DNA of 64,000 bases from Xylaria sp. FL1777 (lineage: Eukaryota > Ascomycota > Sordariomycetes > Xylariales > Xylariaceae): positions 62,001 through 126,000 of the forward strand of contig MU400513.1 of NCBI GenBank assembly GCA_022578965.1. Direction: 5' to 3'. Below the pieces are notes generated by a model. The model was not told where the DNA came from. It was given only the letters and a program-made list of their open reading frames with translations, and ran no database searches. How positions within the stretch are numbered: the stretch's first letter is position 1; every line of letters begins with the position of its first letter. Shown here in pieces: positions 54,593 to 64,000 of this stretch. The translations under genes and the position numbers were made by a program.

Positions 54593-56456
54593 ATGCCAGG
54601 CTCGTCACGGATGCCCATCAGCTTGCGCGAGAGCTTGGAGAGGGTCAAGCGCGCACGGCCGACGAACACATTGCAGTCGTTACAGTTTATCAATCTTGAT
54701 TTGTGAGTGTGAACTCCTATTCAAGGAGTACAAAAGAAGAAGATATCTGCGGGAACAGAATGGTCGCTAATTTCAACCTCCTTATTATATGGCAGGTTCC
54801 GCAACATTGTCTTCTTCTTCTTCGTCCTCCGCATAATTCGCCGCACCTTTTGGAAGCTCAAGGGTCGGGGTCTCATTGGCACTATCGTTGAGCTATACAC
54901 AGATGCCCGCCGCATATTATATGGCTACTTCCTCCGCGCCCCGGGTATCCGGACCAAGGTGCGCAAGCAAATCGACGAGTCGCTGGCAAAGGTCCAGGCC
55001 AAGATGATCCCCGCCAGCGGGTCACGGTACTTAGCGCTGCCCAAAGAAGGATGGACAGACGAGGCATTGCAAAAGGAGCTCGAGACACTTGCCAATATGG
55101 ACCATACGAGGTGGGAGGACGGGTTCGTGTCTGGCGCCGTATACCACGGCGAAGAAGATCTGTTGAAGCTACAGACCGAGGCCTATGGGAAGTTCACCGT
55201 CGCGAACCCCATCCATCCGGATGTTTTCCCTGGTGTCCGCAAGATGGAGGCCGAGGTTGTTGCTATGGTCCTTTCCATGTTCCATGCGCCGTCCACTGCC
55301 GCCGGCGTGTCCACAAGTGGTGGTACTGAGAGTATTCTCATGGCATGCTACAGCGCACGACAAAAAGCCTACGTTGAACGAGGCGTCACGGAACCAGAAA
55401 TGTATGTCGTTTTTGTTTCCGCCCTTCTAATCCCAGCGTAGCCAATCTGATACCTGATATAGGATTTTGCCCGAAACTGCACACACGGCATTCCGAAAGG
55501 CCGGTGATTATTTCAAAATCAAGGTTCACTTAGTGCCATGCCCGGCACCTGCATATCAAGTAGATATCCACCGAGTATCACGGCTCATCAATTCCAACAC
55601 AATCTTGCTCGTCGGCTCAGCGCCTAATTTCCCCCACGGTATCATGGATGACATTTCTGCCTTATCTAAGCTGGCAGTCAAGCGCCGGTTGCCCTTACAC
55701 GTAGACTGTTGTCTGGGATCTTTCCTTGTTCCCTTCCTTGAAAAGGCTGGCTTCGAGACGGAGCCGTTCGATTTCCGCCTAAAGGGCGTGACATCCATCT
55801 CGTGTGACACGCACAAGTATGGGTTCGCGCCCAAAGGCAACTCAACCGTATTGTATCGCACACAGGAGCTACGCACATACCAGTACTTCGTGTCGCCCGA
55901 CTGGTCCGGCGGCGTATACGCATCAGTGGGTATCGCAGGCTCGCGACCTGGAGCTCTGATAGCGGGGTGCTGGACAAGCATGATGAAGGTAGGCGAGGCC
56001 GGATACGTAGATGCATGTGTCAAGATTGTCGGCTGCGCAAAGAAGATCGTAGAGCACGTCGCGCAATCCCCCGCGTTGGCCGCAGAACTGGACCTCGTCG
56101 GTCGGCCCCTCGTCTCTGTCGTTGCCTTCACCGCGCGCAACCTGGATATTTACGATATCGCCGACGGCATGTCCGCAAAGGGGTGGCACCTCAACGCTCT
56201 GCAGAACCCGCCCGCTATGCACATCGCCGTCACCATGCCCACCACAAAGGTCTGGGAACGCCTCGTCGCCGATCTCGAGGCCGTCATCGAAGCCGAGCGC
56301 GAGAAGGAGCGCGTTCGCGCCGTCGAGGGAAAGGGGCCCAAGGGGAAGGCTACCGGCGACACGGCGGCGCTGTACGGTGTCGCGGGGTCCCTACCGAACA
56401 AGGCTGTTGTCGTTGATCTAGCGACAGGCTTCTTAGATCTCATGTATAAAGCCTAG
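54593..56456 (+). CDS. dpl1: Sphingosine-1-phosphate lyase
   Basis: Three exons (54593-54702, 54796-55401, 55463-56456) give 569 residues. Dpl1 is a PLP enzyme of the ER membrane that splits phosphorylated sphingoid bases into a fatty aldehyde and phosphoethanolamine, the exit step of sphingolipid breakdown. A single membrane helix (FRNIVFFFFVLRII, about 40-53) is completed by splicing intron 1. The catalytic domain shows SGAVYHGEEDLLKL, FTVANPIHPDVFPGVRKMEA and STSGGTESILMA. The PLP-binding Asp is in LHVDCCLGSF (Asp320), and the Schiff-base lysine is Lys357 in SCDTHKYGF. GGVYASVGIAGSRPG binds phosphate. Near the C-terminus a Lys/Gly-rich loop (GKGPKGKATG) is variable. Third positions become very GC-rich after about 56000. 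Confidence 0.95.
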
Positions 56457-57600
56457 CCTTCCTATCTGATGCCCATGCTAGTTGATCTACGGTTTAAAAA
56501 AGTAAGGAGTATTTCTGTAAGTGTGAGTGAGGGGCATGCATACGTACGTAGCATTGGGATGGCGCGTATGCTATAAAATAATGTCGGCATCGAGGTTATT
56601 TTGGGAAAACATATTAATTCATCTATCTACCTTAATTCGTCTATTCATTTTATTCACAACCCACATACACAGACGCATATCTAGGTATTATCTCTGATCC
56701 ATTTGCATGCAACTTGAGCAGAGGGAAGCTGGGGCTCGCATCGTCTATTGTATTATATTCTTATATAAAAAACGTACCCGTGTGTGTATGTATGTATTAT
56801 TATCACTATCACGCTCTTGGGGACTTGCTGAATTCATGGTTTGACATCATGTATGATGTTCTGGCCGTGGAATAGGCATTGCATTATATAGACTAGTTAG
56901 GACTATCAATAATTAACAGCTGAAATAAAATGGTAGAACGCTCTGACGCATCCCCCTGGAAGAAGAGGCTAGCTGTCAAGCGTGAGTTTCCTATATTCAT
57001 TTACTAGCTAAATGGTCGCTGGTTGATGATCGATGACGATGATAATGATGATGACGAGAGGTCCGACCTATTCTCATTCGTCTCCCTTTTTTTCCCCGCC
57101 CAGTAAATGATTCCCCCTGTTCTCTGCGCCAGGGGAAGATGCTATGCTGTCCCTTCCAAACCGGGTGAAGCCAACAATAGAGACAGAAACGGACGGATAG
57201 GATACCGCCCTTGGCAGTCTTTCTCAAAAGACGCATTATACAGAACGGCCTGAATTCTGCCCAAGATTTTAAATACCTAACCCCTCTCCTGATCCCCTTA
57301 TTATCTGTAAGCCTTCTCTTTTCCTTCGCTCTTGCGCGTGTTTAGGTTCTTTGACTTGGATATATACCGCGGGCGACCATCTATGTATGTATATGTGTGT
57401 TTCTTTGAAACGGGTTGCTTTTATATTCAGAGCTCGCCGCCAGTATTGTCCCATGTATATCGACCCGTCTCCTGGGAAATCATGGATTCGGCGTCACCGA
57501 CCTGCTTGCGTTCCGATACCTCTGAAGGCTTTAGCCGTTTTTGCATCATCTTCAAGGGTATAGCCAATCCTCGAGATCCATCTCTCATGGCTGTTAATTG
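56457..57600. other. Convergent spacer between dpl1 and the PDH kinase gene
   Basis: About 1.1 kb with AT-rich 3' sequences. A short run of GAT/TGA triplets lies near 57020-57060. No gene, although frames of up to 103 codons occur. Confidence 0.45.
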
Positions 57601-59139
57601 CTATTGTAAAGGCTCTGACGAGCTTGATAAGCGGTTTAAGTGAAGATAAACATCTGTCCCGTATCTGAGAGGCAAGTCGAAAATGTTAGTAATCTTAGCT
57701 GAGAGGGCCGAATATTAAGGTAGGCCAACTCACCCTTCCATGCTAATAAGTTTCAAATCGCCACCAAAATACCGAGCATAAAGTCTCGATATGGGTAAAC
57801 CATACCCAAAGCCCGCCATGGGGGCTTTAAAATCGCTCTTATCGAAGTCCGGATCAAGGCTCGGTGTCCGATCCACAGTAGTGTACATATAAGTCCACAC
57901 CAGTGGTATAGCACTTCGCGGAATACCACCACCCTCATCAGTGATTTTGATCGTAATGTCTTCCCGGCCTTCGGCGACTATAACTTTCGTGACGGGAAAT
58001 TCTTGTTTATCTTGTCCATGTGTCTCCACTACCGCTCTCAAGGAATTCTTCAACGTTTCGAATAGCATGTGTGATAAGTGCCCTGGAACGTACATAAAGT
58101 TCAAGTCTGGGTTGCAAACTAACTGGACCTTGGGGGCTTCGAAGAGCCCATAGTGGTCTTCGCAAACGAAGCGAGCATTCTCAATGGCCTCCTGAGCGAG
58201 ATCTCGAACGTTGGTCTTTGTGCAGATAATACCGACATAGCTAGGATCTCGATGGTGACTCTGGTCCGTCAGCGCAATATGCTGCCCTATGAGCATGCGG
58301 ATTCCGATGCGCGACATGTAGAAACGATCGAGGAATGACTGAATGTTATTGTCGATCTGCATCCGCTGCCGTTTACGCTTATACTCTAGAATACCCTGCG
58401 CCATAGTTGTGACTACACCGTCGTGCCTCCTCTTGATTTTATGTAGGCACTGGGAGAATTTAGAGTTGTAGGCTTGGAGTTCAGGTGGCCAGTCACCGGT
58501 ATCGTCGACCATGGCGAAATATCTCCTGGCTCCTTGATGTTTCTTGCCGCCATTGATTCCATTATGCCCTATGGGGGAGGAGGCATATTGCCCTTCGCGA
58601 ATACTGGGGTTCGGTATCGCTTCCGACAGCATTGATCCTCTGCCATTGTTAAATTTCCCAGGGTTGAGAAGCCGCTCCCGTACATCTCGTTCAAGGCTGG
58701 GGCGCGGTAAGCCGGTGATCTCCTGTGATGGGAGCGTGAGTCAGTGTGAGTCATGGACAGCACCACAGAGTAGCTCCTCTACAGACCTCGAACGACTGCG
58801 CATACCAGTCTTGGACCTTCTTGACCGACGGCATCTCATTAAGCCCGTCGGGTAAGCTCGTAAGCTCTTCTACTCGATGCGCAAGTCGAATGGGCAGCTC
58901 TTCGGCGAGGAATTGGGAGGCGCGGAACAAGGTCCCTGTTAAGAACAAAGAAGCACCCGGTTAGCCCGCACCTCGCAAGTTACGTTGTCTTGATAGACAG
59001 AGCTCAGGAGTCAATGAAGCATACCGACTGATGGCTTCTCGCCGAACTGTACCATCTGCCTTAAACTAACTCCTGTGGCCGGGAAGTTGGCATAATGGCG
59101 GATGGTGTCCATCAACCGTTCGGAGGCCTTCCAAGACAT
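57601..59139 (-). CDS. pkp1: Mitochondrial pyruvate dehydrogenase kinase family protein
   Basis: Four exons (59139-59025, 58935-58787, 58722-57734, 57664-57601) give 438 residues. The enzyme phosphorylates and switches off the E1-alpha subunit of pyruvate dehydrogenase in the matrix; a branched-chain dehydrogenase kinase is the close alternative. The N-terminal helical domain contains RHYANFPATGVSLRQMVQFG and FLAEELPIRLAHRVEEL, both typical of the family. The GHKL ATPase domain has the N-box ETLKNSLRAVVE, the G1 loop DEGGGIP and the G2 loop GFGYGLP. The C-terminus YGTDVYLHLNRLS is supplied by the last small exon. No obvious cleavable presequence is present at the chosen start, so import may use an internal signal. 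A disordered insert of about 45 residues lies after NPGKFNNGRG. Confidence 0.9.
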
Positions 59140-61036
59140 GATGGGCGGAATCGTACAACTAGCAGCGGAAACGGATTGTCAATTGTCCTTCCCAGGACCC
59201 TGGTTATGGCGGATTTAACAAGGTCCGCAAAACGTTCTGCAGGCCATGGAGCTGGAATGGAGGACGCGGGATGAAGGTGATAGTGGCGGTGATGGCGGTG
59301 TTGGCGGTGCTGGCCAACCACGGAAGCGGAACCCCGCGGTCGAGACGATGACGCCCGAGGTATTGCGACGGTGTAGCTCTGTGGATAAGCTAGCTAGCTG
59401 TGGTACGGGGCAACAGGGCGAACAACACCAGAGCACAAGCAAAGCTGGAGAAGAGCAAAGACGGGGGATATGGGGAATGTATTGACAACGGACAATCAAT
59501 TCACGTGAGCATCGATAAGAAGGGGTTGAAAGGGTTCGAGGGCATGAGCGAGCACCGGTATGACTATGACTCGAGATCGTGTGACGGAGACTAAGACGAG
59601 GTACCTACGTATTGAGACTGGGTACCTATCTAGTAAGTAAAGGTATGTAGAGGAACGGAGTAGGTACCTTGCGTAGAACGAATTGACGGACGAGTGGACA
59701 TTGCACTTTGCGTGGTACGTAGACCACTTAGTAAGGTACTTAGTAAACTCGAGACGCCTCCCCACGATACATGTACGCAGTGAGTCCAGGTACCTACTGT
59801 ATGCGTAGACTGGAAAGTTAATTCAGCACGGCCGGGATTGGCTCGTGCCATCGACGTTAGCTTCCCTTAGGTAGTCTTCTTACCGCGGTACCTACCATGG
59901 TACTGTGCATTCTTCACCGGCAGAGCAAGAGCTTCCCACCGGGTTGCTTGTGGGACCTTGCCGAATGCGTGCCATCATAGCCGAGGACCTTTTGGATTGG
60001 TGGCAACGCTACTGGACGACCGGAAGGATTTGGAGCTTCAAAATTTGGAGGCTCCCGGCAAGGTACGTATGGGTATGTGTAAGTCCTGTAGTCCATCTAC
60101 TGTAGTTTACTCTTGTATTGTAGAACAAATTATTTTAAGTTATTACCTAGGGATCTGTTTTCAGGGTCTTGTGACATGATAAATGTGTAGCTGCGGAGGT
60201 ATCCTGGTATTGTAGTGAACACTTGCTGGTACGTGTAAATCAACCAGACTAACCTTTAGTGGTATATAATGATAGGTACCTCAACGGTCAATACTTCGCC
60301 AATTGATCATCTGACGTCTACTTACTGCACCCTCCCTTGTTACTGCTGTTGGAGCTAATCTGGAGATCTGAGTAACTGCGGTATTTTACTGACAGCTGAA
60401 CATAGGCAGGTATTTAAATAGTAATAGCTCATGAATGCGGTATATTACTGCACACTGACTATGAGAAGCTTCTACATGGTGTGGTGTAGCCCAGCGCGTA
60501 GACAGGTCATTATATTGGCGACCGAAGAATGCCAGCCGGCTGAGGGCGGCAGTGCCAGTGCCCGGCATTGCCGGATTTGTTTACCCGTCCTTGGCAGTCC
60601 GCTGTACATGTAAGCATATAATGTAGGTACCGTATGGACGATAATGTTGATGTAGCTTGGGTGAGTAGGGCAGGCAGGCATAGCTTCTACGCAGTATGTT
60701 AGACCATGCAAGACACGTACTTTTTGGAATCGTCCTTGATGATACAGAACGCTCCTTATCCGTTCTGCAGGCTGGGAAAAGAAAGTACCGGTAAATTCCA
60801 AATGTGGTACATTTTATCGATATTTAAAGCTACTAAAAGCAACAAAAAAAAGAGACCCCCACACACGGCCCGGCTGCATAGTACAAGCCTACTATACGTG
60901 CTCCGTAGACTACTGCGTATGCGCGCAGGTGATCCAGTTAAACTTCTTCGATTTTCTCAGGATCCACAAGTCTTCGGCCTCACAACTTGTTGTATACATG
61001 TGATTTCGGGGTGTCCTTACAAAGTCATGGTAAGTC
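59140..61036. promoter_or_regulatory. Spacer between the divergent PDH kinase and coiled-coil genes
   Basis: About 1.9 kb. Dense GGTACCTAC/GTAGGTACC words occur at 59600-59675 and 59868-59895. Frames of 60-110 codons on both strands have no family features. No RNA gene was recognised. Confidence 0.45.
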
Positions 61037-62226
61037 ATGGCTGACATGCCGGACATGCCAGAGGAATCCGATGACGACCACGGTGGCACGCCGCCGCGCA
61101 CGCCGCCGCAACAATTGCTGGCTCGCCCGGTGCTGTACCGTCCGCATGGCTGGGACGACAGCGATGTATCATCTACGACTCACTTGTCTCCGCCGGCTTC
61201 TCCTCCGTCCATAAGCCCCTACTCCTTAGGCATGTCCCCACTTTCGCCGTCGCGCCGTCAGTTCTCCCCCCCTACTCTGGCTCCGTCCTCGCCGTTATAT
61301 CCACAATCGGATTCAGACCACCCGGGTCCAGATCACGGGCACCACGAGGACGTTGCCCAGGATAGCAGAGACGTCCTCGTACAACGCATGAATGATCTCG
61401 TCGCCAGACTGGGTCAAGAGCGTCATGTTAAGGATGGGAATATCCACGCTCTGCACGCCAAGGTCGACGAGTTGGAGAAGGTCTTGTATACTCGCGACCA
61501 TTCGTCCAAAAAGACTCGATATGATGATCGAGACGGGAGCAATCACTCCTGGAAGCCACCTCATCCAGCTAATCTCCTACCCTCTGACATGTCGCGCCCC
61601 GACTCACCCAGACGCCCATCACCATCGGCCAAGGGCAGAGCGGCTCACCGAGCCAACAAGAAGGCGAAATCCCGTGCCTCGAATTTAACCGTGGCACAAG
61701 CTGAGCAAGTAATAGCGGAAGCGCAGGATCTGCACAAGAATTTAGAAGTAGTCATCTCCAACCTCCGCGATCGCCAAGAAGAGACCGAGGCAAGCTCACT
61801 CCTCCTTATCACCCTTTGACGATATCACAAAACCCGCTGACTCTGAATAGCACATTCACGCCCTTCTGATCACGAGACTAGAGCGCGCCGCACAGCGCAT
61901 CATATATTTAGAGGAGCAGCTCGGGAGCCTGTCAGTGTGGCCCCTCATCCAAGTTTCCCAATCTACTGCGACTCAGGCTGACTGTTGGGGGTTACAGTGA
62001 GAGAGAGCGGAAGGAAGGCGACACAGAGCTACTAAATCTACAGATCCAACTCAAGGCCATCGAAGTGCAATGCATGAGCTACGTGCCGCAGGGCGCCGAC
62101 CAAGAGCTCAGCGAGAGCATCGGCGCGTGGAAGATGGAGTATTCGGCCCTGAAGCAGAGGAGGGCTAAGAATAAAGAGCTCCTTAGTAATAATAGCACGC
62201 CGACGAGAAGGCGGGCGGCAGGGTGA
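61037..62226 (+). CDS. Coiled-coil protein, possibly a spindle-pole (Cut12/NIMA-interacting) type
   Basis: Three exons (61037-61789, 61851-61930, 61998-62226) give 353 residues. Residues 1-100 are acidic then Ser/Pro-rich (PPASPPSISPYSLGMSPLSP). A first short coiled coil lies around VQRMNDLVARLGQERHVKD, followed by a basic Ser/Pro segment with PSAKGRAAHRANKKAKSRAS, a likely nuclear localisation signal. The second half is one long coiled coil, from AQAEQVIAEAQDLHKNLEVV to EYSALKQRRAKNKE. I associate this arrangement only tentatively with fungal spindle-pole proteins. Intron 1 uses a GC donor (GAG/GCAAGC), since readthrough ends after eight codons and the heptad pattern resumes at the acceptor. 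An upstream ATG at 61027 opens a five-codon frame overlapping the start. Confidence 0.7.
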
Positions 62227-62693
62227 AGCGCATCCATGTCTGTTGGAGGAGGGTATATCTTGTTATGACTGACGATTTTTTTTTTGGACGACTATCTACT
62301 GCATTCTGTTCTATGGTTCGCTTGTAAAAGGACCATAGACCAGTCGGCGCATAGTATTATTTGAGATACCCTAGGGAATAGCAACTGTAACATTTATAAA
62401 AATTGTCTTATGCCGTAACAAGAAACAAGACACTACTCACACTTTTTACCGTTTTCTTTCCATGGCATTAATTAATACCCGTGTCTCGATAAAACAGACA
62501 CTCAGAGCTACACGTCTCATGGTAAATGAGCCAGATAAATCGACGAAGAGTAACGTTCATGAATTCCTTATTACAAGCTCCTCTTATATAAGAGCCTATA
62601 TCTTACAAGTTACAGCAAAAAGGGGGTATAAGCTGCAAATGCTAATGCGAGGATGAAGACCAAGTAACGGCACCAAATGCAAATGTTATGTAC
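62227..62693. other. Convergent spacer between the coiled-coil and WLM genes
   Basis: Contains 3' untranslated regions. A T9-10 run lies near 62277. No supported gene or repeat. Confidence 0.45.
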
Positions 62694-63692
62694 TTAAGAG
62701 CCTTCCGGGGCAGACGAATCTTCATCGGGGTCAGCCTGGGCCTGCTTCTGCTTCTGCTTCTTGATGCGCTCCTCGGCCGCCTTCGCTATGATCTCGCGCC
62801 TACTGAGCGTATTACTCGGACTCGACGAGGACCCGCCGCCGCCACCACCCAGCACGAACTCCCCACCGGTCCAGCCTCCGTGGTCATACGCGACCTCCTC
62901 GCCAGGCTCATAAAACTCGCTGTCGCCAACGCTGTGGCCGCCGCTCTTCCAATCGGCCTTGGCAACCTCGCGCTCGATCTGGTGGCAGAGGTCCCAGAAA
63001 TTCCGATCGTGCGGGCCGTGGACGTTGTGCGCGAGCTCGTGGCACAGCGTGGCGCGGATGACCTTGTAGTCGCGGTACCCGTCGTAGGCGTCGGTGCGCA
63101 GGCGCAGCTCGATGACCTCACCGTGGTTACGGTTCAGCCCCAGGATCCGCGTCGTGCCCTCGTGGCTCGACTCCGTATACGACAGCGGGTCCATCTCCGT
63201 CAGCAGCCCGACGCTGAACTTGTGCGCGCGCATCGCGGTCCGGATCCCCGGGTCGTTCTTCAGGCGCTCGAGGAAGGCCAGCGATCGCTCTGGCCGCGGC
63301 AGGTTCGGCAAAGGCCGGAGCGCCATGAATGTGTACTGGCTCTCTTCTTGTGCGCGCAAGGGGTCGCGCCTTGAGAATGCCTTCGGTGTGTTTTGGCGCG
63401 CTGAGGCTAGGTGGGCTTCTCGTGCTGCGGCTTTCTCGGATGCTGCTTTTAGTGAGGCGATTTCGGCACTCGAGGTGCCGAGGAGGGTGATCTTCTTGTT
63501 CTGTAGGTCGGTGACGGGGCGGTCGCCGAAGGGAGCCTTCAACATCCCCAGCTTGGCCACCATGAGCTTTTGGTTATCGACTGGTATGTGCAGGGTATCT
63601 TGGATTGCGTCGACGAGGTCGGTCACGGTTGCACCTGGCTGCATGTCAAATGTATGTGTATCGCCATGATGGACCAAAGCAATGGGCACCAT
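62694..63692 (-). CDS. Ubiquitin-like / WLM-domain metalloprotease (Wss1-related)
   Basis: A single exon of 332 residues. The N-terminal ubiquitin-like domain (about 1-72) runs from VPIALVHHGDTHTFDMQPGA to DLQNKKITLLG. A helical, Ala-rich linker follows. The WLM domain (about 115-265) has the zinc motif HELAHNVHGPHD, giving His218, Glu219, His222 and His228 as ligands and catalytic residue, plus FMALRPLPNLPRPERSLAFL and VGLLTEMDPLSYTES. WLM proteases include Wss1/SPRTN-type enzymes that cut DNA-protein crosslinks and SUMO/ubiquitin conjugates. This UBL-WLM form is a separate subgroup whose substrate is unclear. A G6S4 spacer precedes a Lys/Gln-rich tail (EERIKKQKQKQAQ). An in-frame stop lies just upstream of the start. 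Confidence 0.92.
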   Translation of the reverse strand: MVPIALVHHGDTHTFDMQPGATVTDLVDAIQDTLHIPVDNQKLMVAKLGMLKAPFGDRPVTDLQNKKITLLGTSSAEIASLKAASEKAAAREAHLASARQNTPKAFSRRDPLRAQEESQYTFMALRPLPNLPRPERSLAFLERLKNDPGIRTAMRAHKFSVGLLTEMDPLSYTESSHEGTTRILGLNRNHGEVIELRLRTDAYDGYRDYKVIRATLCHELAHNVHGPHDRNFWDLCHQIEREVAKADWKSGGHSVGDSEFYEPGEEVAYDHGGWTGGEFVLGGGGGGSSSSPSNTLSRREIIAKAAEERIKKQKQKQAQADPDEDSSAPEGS

Positions 63693-64000
63693 TTGGGGCT
63701 TCTTCTACGAGATTTTCAAGTTCTATGATGTGGGCGTCTCTGTGGAAGACAACGATGCTCTTCAGATTCCTGAGCGAGACAATATTGACGAAGTGCACAC
63801 TGTAACTTGGGAGTAATTCATGTAGACGTGGATGGATGAATGTGAGTGTTAGAACGAAACAATGATCCTTCCTACCTTTCCGTGCTGGAAAATAGCTGCT
63901 CTCAGTTTTGGTCGAAGGTTCTACAATTGCATCTGCAGCCAGCTTTGTAATACGAACGGACGAATGCGCAACATCACAATAGCAGGCGGGCGGTCACTAC
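63693..64000. promoter_or_regulatory. 5' flank of the WLM gene at the window edge
   Basis: Contains the likely promoter and leader. A 44-codon plus-strand frame (63682-63816) overlaps the WLM start in antisense and is not accepted as a gene. The rest shows nothing recognisable. Confidence 0.4.

Noticed and set aside
55967..56416. 149-codon arginine-rich frame inside dpl1
   Set aside because: Shadow in GC-rich coding sequence; the in-frame dpl1 protein is clear.
63682..63816. 44-codon plus-strand frame overlapping the WLM start
   Set aside because: Too short, no conservation known, and a minus-strand frame of equal length is open over the same bases.
1..64000. CRISPR arrays, bacterial operons, prophage or viral insertions
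   Set aside because: The window is eukaryotic throughout; no regularly spaced repeats, phage-like genes or viral replicase or capsid frames were seen.

Overview
The window is a gene-dense stretch of nuclear DNA from a filamentous ascomycete. Evidence for this: compact genes with many 50-130 nt spliceosomal introns (GTAAGT-type donors, CTAAC/CTGAC branch points, YAG acceptors), fungal-only families (rhodopsin-domain integral membrane protein, DUF7918, GT34 mannosyltransferase, Rrg9, filamentous-type Dicer-like 2), and roughly one gene per 3 kb on both strands. The protein set fits Pezizomycotina, most likely Sordariomycetes. The abundance of TAGGTACCTACC-like intergenic words hints at Xylariales, but that is only a guess.

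Layout. 0-9 kb: a partial conserved gene, the mitochondrial co-chaperone Mge1, RNA polymerase II subunit Rpb3, the mitochondrial dicarboxylate carrier and mitochondrial Phe-tRNA synthetase. 11.7-25.4 kb: calcipressin, an mpaB/DUF2236-type oxygenase with two homologous introns, Rrg9, a large WD40 protein and Rgp1. 26-31.6 kb: a foldback (MITE-like) element, a cysteine-rich protein of unknown function and a gene-poor stretch carrying a single tRNA-Lys(CUU) gene. 31.6-40.5 kb: a secreted type-B carboxylesterase, a rhodopsin-domain membrane protein and a DUF7918 protein. 41-50 kb: Dicer-like 2, a divergent RCC1-repeat protein, proteasome subunit alpha-2 and a membrane RING-CH E3. 52-64 kb: a GT34 mannosyltransferase, sphingosine-1-phosphate lyase, pyruvate dehydrogenase kinase, a coiled-coil protein and a UBL-WLM metalloprotease. 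This is a mixed housekeeping neighbourhood, not a biosynthetic cluster. Four or five genes serve mitochondria, but nothing suggests that they are co-regulated beyond shared divergent promoters.

Most unusual features. (1) The tRNA-Lys(CUU) gene is interrupted in its T-stem by a 58-nt insert with perfect spliceosomal-intron signals (GTGAGT, CTGAC, CATAG). Removing the insert restores a perfect cloverleaf. (2) Two introns of the DUF2236 gene are about 84% identical to each other, and one has 11-bp inverted ends, so they look like introner elements. (3) The DEAH box of dcl2 is split by a GC-AG intron, so splicing is required to make the helicase motif. (4) A 310-bp foldback element has TA at both ends. 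All exon boundaries given were inferred by eye from splice signals and family conservation, and all of them keep the frame.
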